Shown piece after piece: positions 1 through 8,744 of a DNA stretch of 34,392 bases. Each line of letters begins with the position of its first letter. Within the stretch, counting starts at the first letter, position 1. Under the pieces are notes generated by a model. The model ran no database searches and had not been told where the DNA came from. It saw only the letters and a list, made by a program, of their open reading frames with translations. Source of the stretch: Candidatus Eisenbergiella merdipullorum (lineage in GTDB: Bacteria > Bacillota > Clostridia > Lachnospirales > Lachnospiraceae). The translations under genes were made by a program, and so were the position numbers. Where the stretch lies: positions 1 to 34,392 of the forward strand of contig DWYY01000055.1 of assembly GCA_019118445.1 (NCBI GenBank). Reading direction: 5' to 3'.

Positions 1-180
1 TAGGTAATTGCGAAACTGCTCATTGATTTTAGGCCTGTGGCGAGTAAGAGACAAAATTCCTAATGAAAATGATGGAAAGGTCAGCCAGAACTACCGTGGC
101 GAGAGATGTAGAGGATGAGTAGCCGAAAAATGGGCGCACTTACAGAAGGAAAATATAAGTTCCTTTTTATGTGGTAAGTC
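1..180. other. Unassigned left-edge sequence, no gene seen
   Basis: No open frame with a start and ribosome binding site is visible here. The stretch contains short near-repeats (GTGGCGAG at about 38-45 and again at about 97-104) and may belong partly to the end of the insertion sequence and partly to truncated flanking DNA. I could not assign it to a known RNA or element. Confidence 0.3.
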
Positions 181-1812
181 CTAAGCAATCAGAGGCTTTA
201 AACTCCGAATATATTGATGTTGTTTGATCCGGTCAGCAAGGATGACGCCAATCAATTGCGTGATCCCGGCCAGAAGCAGGTCAGCGTGAAGGGTTTTCTC
301 ATTTTGGGTCCTGCGTCCGGCAAGTCCAAAGCTGTCTTTAAAGTGATTGATAGAACGCTCTACCGTTGTCCGGATTTTGTAAGTGCTGTCCCATTCATCA
401 GTTGCGCGCAGTGTGCCGGGATATGCCCGCAGGTCTTTTTCGGGATAGATATAAACCATCCTTCCGCAGGGAGAGGAGGTGCAGGGATTTGAACAAAGGC
501 AGGTACGGTGATATTTTCCAGTGCCTGAGTCCTTTTCCCATTTGACTTTCGGACAACTGAATTTATAACGGATCAAACCGTTGCGCCGCGTACTGGTGCC
601 TTCCGGTTTCAGTGGAAGGGAAGGGTCATTGGGGCAGCAGGGAAAGCCATCCTGATTTATGGAATAGTCCCTGTTTTCCAGGCCCGCGCGGGAATTTATC
701 GGAATGTAAGCCTTCTGGAAATGCCTGCCGTTGCCATCAGCATCCGTACCAAAGGTATCACCGGAAAGAAGCTCTTTATAAAGCTTCGCGGAGTCAAAGG
801 CGGCATCCCCCAAAAAGGTATGGGGGTTCAGAAGGGGATGGGCAGTAAATAGATCCTGGAGAGTGGGGATGAGCAGCCTTGCGTCGTGGACAGATTTGTC
901 CTCATCAGGCGAATCCGATTTTTTGTTTAAAATGATTTCCGGATGCTTATCAAAGAAATCCTGATTGTAAAAGCGGATTGAGCGGACAATGCCTAAGCCG
1001 TTGGTGACAATGCCGAATTTGTAAGCATAGCAAAAATGGCCATCGATATAAAGTTGTTTGATGCCTGGATTGGCGGCAGCATGGGAGGGCATGGAGCCAT
1101 AGGCAGCTTTATAAGGATCGTAGCCATCATCAAAGTGCATGGCCTTGGCATAGGCTTTGAGGTGTTTGATGATCCGGTTTGCGTATTTGGGATTGTTTTC
1201 AGTGACCCAGGCCTCGATGCCGGAAGAATCAAAGACCGTCATTGCAGCTTTAGAAGGATCTATGTTCTGGCAGATGGGCTCAGTAAGATCAACCAGCCGT
1301 TCAAAAACGGTTTGGATATCTGCAAGGAAATCCTGCTTAAAGCGAGTGATTTTAGAGGCATCCGGGACTTTGCCAAACCCACAGAATTCCCTGAGATGCC
1401 GGGAATAGTGAAGGAAAACAAGGAGCAGGGAATCGGTAGGGATGGAAAAAACACGCTGGATAATGAGTGCCCATAAAAAAGCGTTTAGAGGGTATTTACG
1501 GGATCTACCCGTTGATGCATAGAAACGCTTTCGGAAGGAAGCGGGAACAATTTCATCCAGATCAATGTACTGTTGTAAGAGAGACAGGAACTGAGGTTTG
1601 TCGGAATCATAAATTTCCTGGCAATCTGAAAAAATATCTGCCAAAGAAAGCTGATTGTATGTTATCATATAGGTGCAACTCCTTTCAGGTGGATAGGGTG
1701 AATTGTTACTGGACATTTCAATTTTACCACAAACCTGTGAGGAGTTGTTCTTTTTTAACAAAGAAAGAAGCCCGATTTTATGCGGGCTGTGGCGTTTCAC
1801 AAACGCCTAAAA
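27..1812 (-). mobile_element. Insertion sequence (IS1182/DDE type), ends uncertain
   Basis: The element is defined by its transposase; the exact ends are not proven. One candidate pair of ends is the 8-mer TTTTAGGC at 27-34 facing its inverse at 1805-1812, giving about 1.79 kb. An alternative is TGTGGTAA at 170-177 facing its inverse at 1724-1731, giving about 1.56 kb. Each 8-bp match could arise by chance. The right end holds two neat hairpins: AGCCCG with CGGGCT at about 1770-1789, and GGCGTTT-CAC-AAACGCC at 1793-1809. The first could shield the transposase gene from outside transcription, as is common in insertion sequences. No target-site duplication was recognised. Confidence 0.4.
181..1668 (-). 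CDS. DDE transposase of an IS1182-like insertion sequence
   Basis: This 495-residue protein catalyses movement of the insertion sequence. The N-terminal part (about residues 35-120) has the look of the DUF772 transposase domain, with a TGR-x-x-YPLNAFLWALI stretch. A plausible catalytic triad is D147 (in VFDSSG), D288 (in FLGDAAFDS) and E437 (in TTVERSINHFK). Between the last two lies a Cys-rich region (CCPN, CPK, CLCSNPC, CG) that may bind zinc. I chose the ATG at 1666-1668 because AAGGAG lies about ten bases upstream; the frame stays open to 1800, but that extension has no such site. The gene looks intact. It runs opposite to the isomerase that follows. The exact IS family is inferred from general pattern only. 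Confidence 0.88.
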   Translation of the reverse strand: MITYNQLSLADIFSDCQEIYDSDKPQFLSLLQQYIDLDEIVPASFRKRFYASTGRSRKYPLNAFLWALIIQRVFSIPTDSLLLVFLHYSRHLREFCGFGKVPDASKITRFKQDFLADIQTVFERLVDLTEPICQNIDPSKAAMTVFDSSGIEAWVTENNPKYANRIIKHLKAYAKAMHFDDGYDPYKAAYGSMPSHAAANPGIKQLYIDGHFCYAYKFGIVTNGLGIVRSIRFYNQDFFDKHPEIILNKKSDSPDEDKSVHDARLLIPTLQDLFTAHPLLNPHTFLGDAAFDSAKLYKELLSGDTFGTDADGNGRHFQKAYIPINSRAGLENRDYSINQDGFPCCPNDPSLPLKPEGTSTRRNGLIRYKFSCPKVKWEKDSGTGKYHRTCLCSNPCTSSPCGRMVYIYPEKDLRAYPGTLRATDEWDSTYKIRTTVERSINHFKDSFGLAGRRTQNEKTLHADLLLAGITQLIGVILADRIKQHQYIRSLKPLIA

Positions 1813-1835
1813 AATACTTCAAGATGGAGGTAAAG

Positions 1836-3086
1836 ATGAGCGGACAGAATAAAAAATATCAAATCGATACGGAAGAGAACCGGAAATTCTTGGAGGAGTG
1901 CAGGAACGATCTGCTTCGTTTCGGACATAAGTTCCCTTCTCCGGGCGGAAGCTCCTATTATCTGGGCGATGACGGCACGCCCTGGAAGGACCGCAACCGG
2001 GAGACCTGGATCACCAGCCGGATGGTGCATGTGTACAGCCTTGGAACGTTCCTGGGGCACGAGGGGAGCGAGGCGCTGGCTGACGCGGGGCTGAAAGGGC
2101 TGAGGGGAGAGCTGCATGATGATAAAAACGGCGGCTGGTATGCGGGCCTGACCGCAGAGGGCGGCATCGTGCCGAACAAGCAGTGCTACGCACACGCGTT
2201 CGTCATCCTGGCGGCTTCTTCCGCGCTCTTAGCAGGACGGCCGGGCGCGAAAGAACTCCTGGACGACGCGCTTGCGCTGTATGATCTCCGCTTCTGGAAT
2301 GAGGAAGAAGGGCTTTCCTGCGATACCTGGAATACGGAATTTACCGTGCTGGATGATTACAGGGGACTGAATGCCAACATGCACACGGTGGAAGCGTTCC
2401 TCGCGGCGGCGGACGTCACCGGGGAGGAGAAATACCGGGTGAGGGCAGGTCGCATCATCGACCATGTGGCCGGATGGGCTGAGGCAAATAACTGGAGGAT
2501 CCCCGAGCATTTCACCAAAGACTGGACGCCGGATCTGGAATGCAATAAGGAAAAGCCGGACGATCAGTTCAAGCCCTACGGCGCTACGCCCGGGCACGGC
2601 ATCGAGTGGGCGAGGCTGATCACGCAGTGGGCGCTTTCCACTTATCGCGACAGTGATAAGGAAGCGGCGGCCAGATACATAGAGATCGCCGAGAACCTGT
2701 TCAACCGCGCCGTCACGGATGCCTGGGATGTGGACGGAGCGCCGGGCATCGTGTACACCACGGACTGGGACGGAAAGCCGGTGGTGCATGACAGGATGCA
2801 CTGGACCCTGGCGGAGGCCATCAACACCTCATCCGTACTCTGGCGTGTGACCGGCAAACAGAAATATGCGGATGAATATGCGCAGTTCATGCAATATCTG
2901 GATGAGAAGGTGATCGACCATGTGAACGGTTCCTGGTTCCATCAGCTGGATCAGAACAACAACGTGATCGGCACCGTTTGGCCGGGAAAATCCGATCTGT
3001 ACCATGCCCTGCAGGCGACGCTGATCCCGTATTATACGGCGGATCTTTCCATCGCGCCTGCGGTGAAGAACGGAAAGAAGATTTAA
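1836..3086 (+). CDS. YihS-like aldose-ketose isomerase (AGE superfamily)
   Basis: A 416-residue (alpha/alpha)6-barrel enzyme resembling E. coli/Salmonella YihS, which interconverts sulfoquinovose/sulfofructose and mannose/fructose. Conserved stretches recognised are ITSRMVHVYS, NANMHTVEAF, TPGHGIEWARL and GIVYTTDWDGKPVV. R62, H183, H254, E257 and H390 fall at nearly constant offset from the YihS active-site residues as I remember them. The true substrate (mannose, another hexose, or sulfoquinovose) cannot be read from sequence, and no sulfoglycolysis gene is adjacent. The ATG at 1836 has GGAGG five bases upstream; the longer open frame upstream only overlaps the transposase in antisense. The gene stands alone, closed by a terminator hairpin, and the insertion sequence ends roughly 25-100 bp before its start, so its native promoter may be displaced. 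Signal peptide absent; cytoplasmic. Confidence 0.85.
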   Translation: MSGQNKKYQIDTEENRKFLEECRNDLLRFGHKFPSPGGSSYYLGDDGTPWKDRNRETWITSRMVHVYSLGTFLGHEGSEALADAGLKGLRGELHDDKNGGWYAGLTAEGGIVPNKQCYAHAFVILAASSALLAGRPGAKELLDDALALYDLRFWNEEEGLSCDTWNTEFTVLDDYRGLNANMHTVEAFLAAADVTGEEKYRVRAGRIIDHVAGWAEANNWRIPEHFTKDWTPDLECNKEKPDDQFKPYGATPGHGIEWARLITQWALSTYRDSDKEAAARYIEIAENLFNRAVTDAWDVDGAPGIVYTTDWDGKPVVHDRMHWTLAEAINTSSVLWRVTGKQKYADEYAQFMQYLDEKVIDHVNGSWFHQLDQNNNVIGTVWPGKSDLYHALQATLIPYYTADLSIAPAVKNGKKI

Positions 3087-3115
3087 GGATTTCGGAAAAA
3101 AGTCAGAAACATAAC

Positions 3116-3147
3116 AAAGCCGGCGCGGTGAAGGCAGCGCCGGCTTT
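3116..3147. terminator. Strong hairpin after the isomerase gene
   Basis: An 11-bp perfect stem (AAAGCCGGCGC with its complement) and a 10-nt loop lie about 30 bp after the isomerase stop. The T-run on the plus strand is only TTT, so termination strength is uncertain, but position and stem suit a terminator. Confidence 0.65.
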
Positions 3148-3170
3148 GAACGCGCAGGGGGCGTCCATGC

Positions 3171-3233
3171 CGTCTCATGGCTACTATTCCCAGCCCCTCC
3201 GCCCGCATGCGCTGTGGATAGTAACGTCTCATG
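3171..3233. repeat. Inverted repeat flanked by a 9-bp direct repeat
   Basis: CGTCTCATG occurs at 3171-3179 and again at 3225-3233. Between the copies are near-terminal inverted repeats: TACTATTCCCAGC at 3182-3194 pairs with GCTGTGGATAGTA at 3211-3223 (11 Watson-Crick pairs, one G-U, one mismatch). This is the geometry of a tiny inserted element with a target duplication, or of a structured repeat. No function is known to me. Confidence 0.5.
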
Positions 3234-3264
3234 AAGAAAAAATCACTCCGGAATCAGATAAAAG

Positions 3265-3293
3265 TTGAATAACCGCCATGTTTCTGCTAAAAT
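3265..3293 (+). promoter_or_regulatory. Sigma-A promoter for secA
   Basis: TTGAAT (3265-3270) and TAAAAT (3288-3293) are separated by 17 bp. They lie about 100 bp before the secA start and after the terminator and repeat, giving a leader of about 90 nt. Confidence 0.65.
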
Positions 3294-3389
3294 AAAAAGG
3301 AGTGCGGGCTGGCGGGCTGATCTTTATCTGCCATGGATGGCCTGAGATGTTGTCAAGCGCAGGAAGCGCTTCGGAATTGAGAGGTAAAA

Positions 3390-5957
3390 ATGAATATCAT
3401 TCAAAAAGTTTTCGGTACGCACAGCCAGAGAGAGTTAAAGCGGATCGAGCCCATTGTGGAAAAAATAGAATCCCTGAGACCGGATATGGTGGCGCTTTCC
3501 GACGATGCACTGAAGGATAAGACGAAGGAATTCAAGAAACGTCTCGCGGACGGCGAGACACTGGACGATATCCTTCCGGAGGCTTATGCCACGGTGCGGG
3601 AAGCGGCCCGGCGTGTTCTGAACCAGGAGCACTTCCGCGTACAGCTCATGGGCGGCATTATCCTGCATCAGGGGCGTATCGCGGAGATGAAGACCGGTGA
3701 AGGTAAGACGCTGGTTTCCACCCTTCCCGCTTATCTGAACGCACTGGAAGGCAAGGGCGTGCATGTGGTCACGGTCAACGACTACCTGGCCAGCCGTGAC
3801 GCGGCCTGGATGGGCGCTGTGCATGAGTTCCTCGGCCTGGAAGTGGGCTGCGTTTTAAACGGCATGAAGCCGGAGGAGAGGCGCGCCGAATATGCCAAGG
3901 ACATCACCTATGTGACCAACAATGAGCTGGGTTTCGATTACCTGAGAGATAACATGGTGATCTATAAGGAGCAGCTCGTGCTCAGGGATCTGCACTATGC
4001 CATCATCGACGAAGTGGACTCGGTGCTGATCGATGAAGCCAGGACGCCGCTCATCATTTCCGGGCAGAGTGGAAAGTCCACCAGACTGTATGAGGCCTGC
4101 GATATCCTTGCCAAGCAGATGGAGCGCGGCAAAGATATGGAAGACCTTTCCAAGCTGGACGCCATCATGGGCGTGGAGCAGGAGGAGACCGGCGACTTCA
4201 TCGTAAACGAGAAGGATAAGGTGGTCAACCTGACCGAGCAGGGCGTCGCCAAGGTGGAGAAGTTCTTCCAGATCGATAACCTGGCCGACCCGCAGAACCT
4301 GGAGATCCAGCACAATATCATCCTGGCGCTGCGCGCCAATAACCTGATGTTCCGCGATAAGGACTATGTGGTGAAGGACGACCAGGTGCTGATCGTGGAT
4401 GAATTCACGGGACGCATCATGCCGGGACGGCGCTATTCGGACGGACTGCATCAGGCCATCGAAGCGAAGGAGCATGTGAAGGTCAAGAGGGAGAGCAAGA
4501 CCCTTGCCACCATCACCTTCCAGAACTTCTTCAATAAATTTGAGAAAAAAGCCGGCATGACCGGTACGGCGCTGACCGAAGAAAAGGAATTCCGGGATAT
4601 CTACGGCATGGACGTGGTGGAGATCCCCACCAACAAGCCCGTGCGCAGGATCGATCATCAGGACGCCGTATATAAGACGAAAAAGGAGAAGCTCCATGCC
4701 ATTGTGGAAGCGGTGGAAGAAGCCCATGCCAAGGGACAGCCCGTGCTGGTGGGCACCATCACCATCGAAGCTTCCGAGGAACTTTCCGGCCTGCTGAAAA
4801 AGAAGGGCATTCCCCACAAGGTGCTGAATGCGAAATTCCATGAGCTGGAGGCGGAGATCGTGGCGGACGCCGGCGTGCACGGCGCTGTCACCATCGCGAC
4901 CAACATGGCCGGACGTGGTACGGATATCAAGCTGGACGATGAGGCCAGGGCTGTGGGCGGCCTGAAGATCATCGGAACGGAGCGTCATGAGTCCAGACGT
5001 ATCGACAATCAGCTTCGCGGACGAAGCGGACGTCAGGGAGATCCGGGCGAATCCAAGTTCTATATTTCCCTGGAAGACGATCTGATGCGGCTGTTCGGTT
5101 CCGAGCGCCTGATCAATATGTTCAACGCCATGGGTGTTCCGGAGAACCAGGAGATCGAGCACAAGATGCTCACAGGCGCCATCGAGTCCGCGCAGAAGAA
5201 GATAGAGAGCAACAACTTCGGCATCCGTAAGAACCTGTTGGAATACGATCAGGTGATGAACGAGCAGCGGGAGATCATCTATGCGGAAAGACGCCGCGTG
5301 CTGGACGGCGAGAGCATGCGGGATGTGATCTACAAGATGATCACGGACATCGTGGACAATACTGTGGACATGGTAATCGGCGAGGAATCGGATGTGGACG
5401 AGTGGAATTTCAACGAGCTGAATTCCCTCCTTCTTCCCATCATCCCTCTGGAGCCCGTAACAAAGGAACGGGTCAGCAAGCCCAAGAAAAACAGCCTGAA
5501 GCAGCAGCTGAAGGAAGAAGCTGTCAAACTGTATGAAAATAAGGAAGCGGAGTTCCCGCAGGCGGAGATGATCCGCGAGCTGGAGCGCGTGGTCCTTCTG
5601 AAGGTCATTGATAACAAGTGGATGTCCCATATCGACGATATGGAACAGCTCCGCCAGGGAATCGGCCTGCAGGCCTATGGACAGAGGGATCCGCTTGTGG
5701 AATACAAGATGAGCGGTTATGAGATGTTCGACGCCATGACCGAAAGCATCCGGGAAGATACGGTCCGCCTGCTCTTCCATGTGAGGGTGGAGCAGAAGGT
5801 GGAAAGAGAGCAGGTCGCCAAGGTGACGGGAACGAATAAGGATGATTCCAAGGCAAAGACGCCCGTGAAGAAGGCGGCGGCAAAGATATATCCCAACGAT
5901 CCCTGCCCATGCGGAAGCGGCAAGAAATACAAGAACTGCTGCGGCAGGAACAAATAA
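3390..5957 (+). CDS. secA: Preprotein translocase ATPase SecA
   Basis: The 855-residue motor drives secretory proteins through SecYEG at the cytoplasmic membrane. The N-terminal DEAD-motor domain has the phosphate-binding GEGKTL at about residue 105 and [11 protein letters not shown] at about 207. The second ATPase domain carries the [12 protein letters not shown] and [11 protein letters not shown] motifs near residues 510-550. The helical scaffold/wing region follows. The extreme C-terminus has the zinc-binding SecB/lipid tail, C839-P-C841 and C850-C851. Length and domain order are normal for Firmicutes. The ATG at 3390 follows GAGAGG. prfB starts 55 bp downstream, so the two are probably co-transcribed. 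Confidence 0.98.
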   Translation: MNIIQKVFGTHSQRELKRIEPIVEKIESLRPDMVALSDDALKDKTKEFKKRLADGETLDDILPEAYATVREAARRVLNQEHFRVQLMGGIILHQGRIAEMKTGEGKTLVSTLPAYLNALEGKGVHVVTVNDYLASRDAAWMGAVHEFLGLEVGCVLNGMKPEERRAEYAKDITYVTNNELGFDYLRDNMVIYKEQLVLRDLHYAIIDEVDSVLIDEARTPLIISGQSGKSTRLYEACDILAKQMERGKDMEDLSKLDAIMGVEQEETGDFIVNEKDKVVNLTEQGVAKVEKFFQIDNLADPQNLEIQHNIILALRANNLMFRDKDYVVKDDQVLIVDEFTGRIMPGRRYSDGLHQAIEAKEHVKVKRESKTLATITFQNFFNKFEKKAGMTGTALTEEKEFRDIYGMDVVEIPTNKPVRRIDHQDAVYKTKKEKLHAIVEAVEEAHAKGQPVLVGTITIEASEELSGLLKKKGIPHKVLNAKFHELEAEIVADAGVHGAVTIATNMAGRGTDIKLDDEARAVGGLKIIGTERHESRRIDNQLRGRSGRQGDPGESKFYISLEDDLMRLFGSERLINMFNAMGVPENQEIEHKMLTGAIESAQKKIESNNFGIRKNLLEYDQVMNEQREIIYAERRRVLDGESMRDVIYKMITDIVDNTVDMVIGEESDVDEWNFNELNSLLLPIIPLEPVTKERVSKPKKNSLKQQLKEEAVKLYENKEAEFPQAEMIRELERVVLLKVIDNKWMSHIDDMEQLRQGIGLQAYGQRDPLVEYKMSGYEMFDAMTESIREDTVRLLFHVRVEQKVEREQVAKVTGTNKDDSKAKTPVKKAAAKIYPNDPCPCGSGKKYKNCCGRNK

Positions 5958-6012
5958 CAGAAAGATATAGAGAAACAGACAGGTTTGAAGAAAGAAAAGG
6001 TGGTGATTCGCA

Positions 6013-7138
6013 ATGGTCTTGCTTGAACAGATGAAGCAGGAATTACAGTCTTACAAAACTCCATTAGCGGAAGTGAGGGATTCACTTTAACCTCGCTGAA
6101 AAGACGAAGAGGATCGAAGAACTGGAACGGGAAATGGAAGCTCCCGGATTTTGGGATAATCCCGATTATTCCAACAAGAAGATGAAGGAGCTGAAAAATC
6201 TCAAGGACACAGTGGATCAGATCAAAGGGCTGGAAACCCAGTATGATGATATTGAAACGCTGATAGATATGGGAAATGAAGAAGGGGATGAAAGCATGGC
6301 CGAGGAGATCCGCGGTGAGCTGGATTCCTTTGCATCCGAGCTGGAGACGCTGCGCATCAGCACCCTTCTGACGGGAGAATACGATAAAAATAATGCGATC
6401 CTCAAGCTAAACGCGGGCGCGGGCGGAACGGAAAGCTGCGACTGGTGCAGCATGCTCTACCGCATGTATACCAGATGGGCAGAAAAGAAGGGATTTGGCG
6501 TGGAAGTCCTGGACTATCTGGACGGCGATGAGGCGGGGATCAAATCCGTTACCTTCCAGGTAAACGGGGAAAATGCCTACGGCTATCTCAAATCGGAGAA
6601 GGGCGTGCACCGTCTGGTCCGCATCTCCCCCTTCAACGCGCAGGGAAAACGTCAGACTTCCTTTGTTTCCCTCGACGTGATGCCGGAGATCGAAGAGGAT
6701 CTGGATGTGGAGATCAATGATGAGGATCTCAGGATCGATACCTACCGGAGCAGCGGCGCAGGCGGCCAGCACATCAATAAGACATCGTCCGCTATCCGCA
6801 TCACGCACATCCCCACTGGGATCGTGGTGCAGTGCCAGAATGAGCGCTCCCAGTTCCAGAACAAGGATAAGGCTATGCAGATGCTGAAGGCAAAGCTGTA
6901 CATGCTCAAGCAGGAGGAAAACGCGCAGAAGCTTTCCGGCATCCGGGGAGAAGTGAAGGAGATTGGCTGGGGCAACCAGATCCGCTCTTATGTCTTCCAG
7001 CCCTATACCATGGTGAAGGATCACAGGACCGGCCATGAAACGGGAAATGTGGAAGCGGTGATGGACGGCGATCTTGACCCGTTCATCAACGCCTATCTGA
7101 AATGGATCAGCACGGGGAAGACAGAAGACGAAGAATAA
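6013..7138 (+). CDS. prfB: Peptide chain release factor 2, expressed by +1 frameshift
   Basis: RF2 ends translation at UGA and UAA codons. The coding sequence is split: a 25-codon leader frame (6013-6090, ending ...EVRDSL then TAA) and the main frame from AAC at 6089. Shifting +1 at CTT-TAA-C gives a 374-residue protein. In that numbering the SPF stop-recognition tripeptide falls at 205-207 and GGQ at 250-252, the same positions as I recall for E. coli RF2, which supports the 6013 start and the shift. The leader start has AAAGGTGG upstream. A start inside the main frame (ATG at 6134) would lose the first 40 residues. The stop in the shift site is UAA, not the usual UGA. The gene follows secA and is closed by a strong terminator. 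Confidence 0.96.
6076..6091 (+). promoter_or_regulatory. prfB programmed +1 frameshift site (UAA variant)
   Basis: An internal Shine-Dalgarno-like AGGGA (6076-6080) lies just upstream of the slippery CTT (6085-6087), followed by TAA (6088-6090) and C. This is the RF2 autoregulatory layout: slow termination at the in-frame stop lets tRNA-Leu slip onto UUU. Normally the stop is UGA, read only by RF2. Confidence 0.92.
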
Positions 7139-7165
7139 AATAAAAGAATAAAGTATGAGGAAATG

Positions 7166-7211
7166 AAAAAGGACGCTGCTCCGGAAAAAATCCGGGGAAG
7201 CGTCCTTTTTT
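7166..7211. terminator. Bidirectional terminator between prfB and the DUF975 gene
   Basis: A 12-bp stem, AAAAAGGACGCT (7166-7177) with AGCGTCCTTTTT (7199-7210), has T-runs on both strands. It ends prfB on the plus strand and the convergent membrane-protein gene on the minus strand. Confidence 0.9.
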
Positions 7212-7939
7212 CAGTCTTCTGCACTGTTCCTTGTGCTCATCAGTTCCAGATAAAAGTTGGAGTAGGTGGCGTTCATATAGGGAATCACGAACAGCAGCCC
7301 GATGCAGCAGGTGAGGATCCCTAGAAGATAGAGCGGAATGAAGCTCACGTCCAGATAAAAACGTCTTCCCTTATTCCCCTTCATGATCTTACGGCTGAAG
7401 CGCAGGCACTGGACGGCGGAAAAATCCGGGAAGTCCAGCATGACGAAATAGCTCTGGGAATACATCAGCGTGATGATGACGGACGCCACCAGCCCGATGC
7501 AGAAGGTTATGGTAATGGGGATCAGCATATAAAGGGTATCGATCACCATCCAGAGCGCGAGGCAGATAAACACCGGGATGAAGCTCGCCAGCATCAGAAG
7601 AAGCTGGAAAAGCTGGATCAGGATAGCCTTGTCCGGGTGATGGGTAAAGCCGTAGAACACGTCGCTGACCCGGATGTTGCCGCCGCAGGAAATGTTCAGA
7701 TACAGATAGGTCTGTCCCGCAATGAAAATGCCGGCAAAAAGCTGCAGCAGACATTCTATGATAAAGCTGAAGATCATTCCCGGTATGGTCTGGCTATTCA
7801 GCGGAAACATGACCACGTTGCTGATCACAAGCATGATCGCCTCCACGATGATCACGGCCGGGATCACTGTCCCGTATTTTCCGAGAAGCTGCCCCTTTGC
7901 CCTGGCCTTCAGCTCGGCTGAGGTTGCATGTCTTTCCAT
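7211..7939 (-). CDS. DUF975 family integral membrane protein
   Basis: A 242-residue membrane protein with about five or six hydrophobic segments. It has the DUF975 hallmark near the C-terminus: NKGRRFYLDVSFIPLYLLG, then LTCCIGLLFVIPYMNATYSNFY. The function of the family is unknown. I prefer the ATG at 7937-7939 because GGAG stands six bases upstream; the ATG twelve bases earlier overlaps that GGAG and has no site of its own. The gene is convergent with prfB and shares its terminator. The DUF4190-like gene lies upstream on the same strand, 130 bp away. Confidence 0.85.
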   Translation of the reverse strand: MERHATSAELKARAKGQLLGKYGTVIPAVIIVEAIMLVISNVVMFPLNSQTIPGMIFSFIIECLLQLFAGIFIAGQTYLYLNISCGGNIRVSDVFYGFTHHPDKAILIQLFQLLLMLASFIPVFICLALWMVIDTLYMLIPITITFCIGLVASVIITLMYSQSYFVMLDFPDFSAVQCLRFSRKIMKGNKGRRFYLDVSFIPLYLLGILTCCIGLLFVIPYMNATYSNFYLELMSTRNSAED

Positions 7940-8069
7940 AAAATTCTCCATTCTGGAGCGTGGTAAAGCTTTGCTTTGCCGCGATAGGACGAAGAAAGGC
8001 CGCAGATGCGGTTATCTTCTGCTATCAGGCTGTTTGTGACGCTCCGGCACAGACAGCCCTAAAAAGCTC

Positions 8070-8516
8070 TTAACGATAGCCTCCGTACATGTCTTCTATC
8101 TCATCCCAGGCGTCGTCGAAGCTTTCTCCATAGAAATATTCATAATACTGGTTGAGCTGACGGCGAAAATCATTCTGCATATCCGCATTGGTGAACAGAA
8201 GCAGGAAGGCGCTCGCCACGATGAGAATGTTGATGACCAGACCAAGTATGGCCGTCAGGATACCCACCTTTGCATTCGGGAGCATGGCTTTGTCATTTCC
8301 TTTGGACAGAAGGCCCAGGATAATGGCGAGGCCGCCGCAAACGAGGGGTGGGAAAACCGTTCCGGTGAAAGCGCTGAGGATGGCCAGGATGCCCAGCACC
8401 ATGGAAGCCGTTGCGAAAGAGCTGCCGGGATGTCTGGTCGGCGGCGTGTAGTAGGGCGGAAATCCGGAGTCATTATTCTGCCAGGGAGGGATCGGCCCAT
8501 TGTTATAGTTGTCCAT
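8070..8516 (-). CDS. DUF4190-like small membrane protein
   Basis: A 148-residue protein with a Pro/Asn/Tyr-rich N-terminal tail (about residues 1-35), two hydrophobic segments (about 38-65 and 78-105), and an acidic, Tyr-rich tail. The middle reads like DUF4190: ATASMVLGILAILSAF, then GGLAIILGLLSKG and AKVGILTAILGL. Its role is unknown. The start at 8514-8516 is fixed by GGAGG five bases upstream. It has its own good minus-strand promoter, and it is divergent from tex. Confidence 0.8.
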   Translation of the reverse strand: MDNYNNGPIPPWQNNDSGFPPYYTPPTRHPGSSFATASMVLGILAILSAFTGTVFPPLVCGGLAIILGLLSKGNDKAMLPNAKVGILTAILGLVINILIVASAFLLLFTNADMQNDFRRQLNQYYEYFYGESFDDAWDEIEDMYGGYR

Positions 8517-8580
8517 TCTATCCTCCATTCCGCAGCGTTCTGCGCTGCTTTCCTCCTTTGAGGAAACTCTTATGGACAAT

Positions 8581-8609
8581 ATTGTAGCACGCGCAGGGAC
8601 ATGTGACAA
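8581..8609 (-). promoter_or_regulatory. Promoter of the DUF4190-like gene
   Basis: On the minus strand TTGTCA (8609-8604) and TACAAT (8586-8581) are separated by exactly 17 bp, about 65 bp before the start codon. Confidence 0.8.
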
Positions 8610-8663
8610 ATAAAATATTGCCGCGATAAATGAAAAAAGTATGAAGGAAAGAAAACCTGAGCC

Positions 8664-8693
8664 TTGAAAAGAAAGCCCGAAATCCACTATAAT
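8664..8693 (+). promoter_or_regulatory. Promoter of tex
   Basis: TTGAAA (8664-8669) and a perfect TATAAT (8688-8693) with an 18-bp spacer. Transcription would begin near 8700, which rules out translation starts within the promoter and favours the ATG at 8745. Confidence 0.75.
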
Positions 8694-8744
8694 GGAAAAA
8701 GCCTGGACTTCAATGCAGGCAGGAAAGGAATCAGAAACGGACAG

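Noticed and set aside
1..180. Group II intron or other known RNA at the left edge
   Set aside because: The sequence has a structured look, but no domain V or other diagnostic motif could be identified, and no reverse transcriptase frame is present.
1467..1835. Upstream extension of the isomerase frame into the insertion sequence
   Set aside because: It is antisense to the transposase start. The isomerase has a strong ribosome binding site at 1826-1830, and the family begins near the 1836 start.
3855..5780. A 641-codon minus-strand frame within secA
   Set aside because: It mirrors the SecA codons, has no recognisable domain and is rich in His/Leu, as expected from codon bias on the opposite strand.
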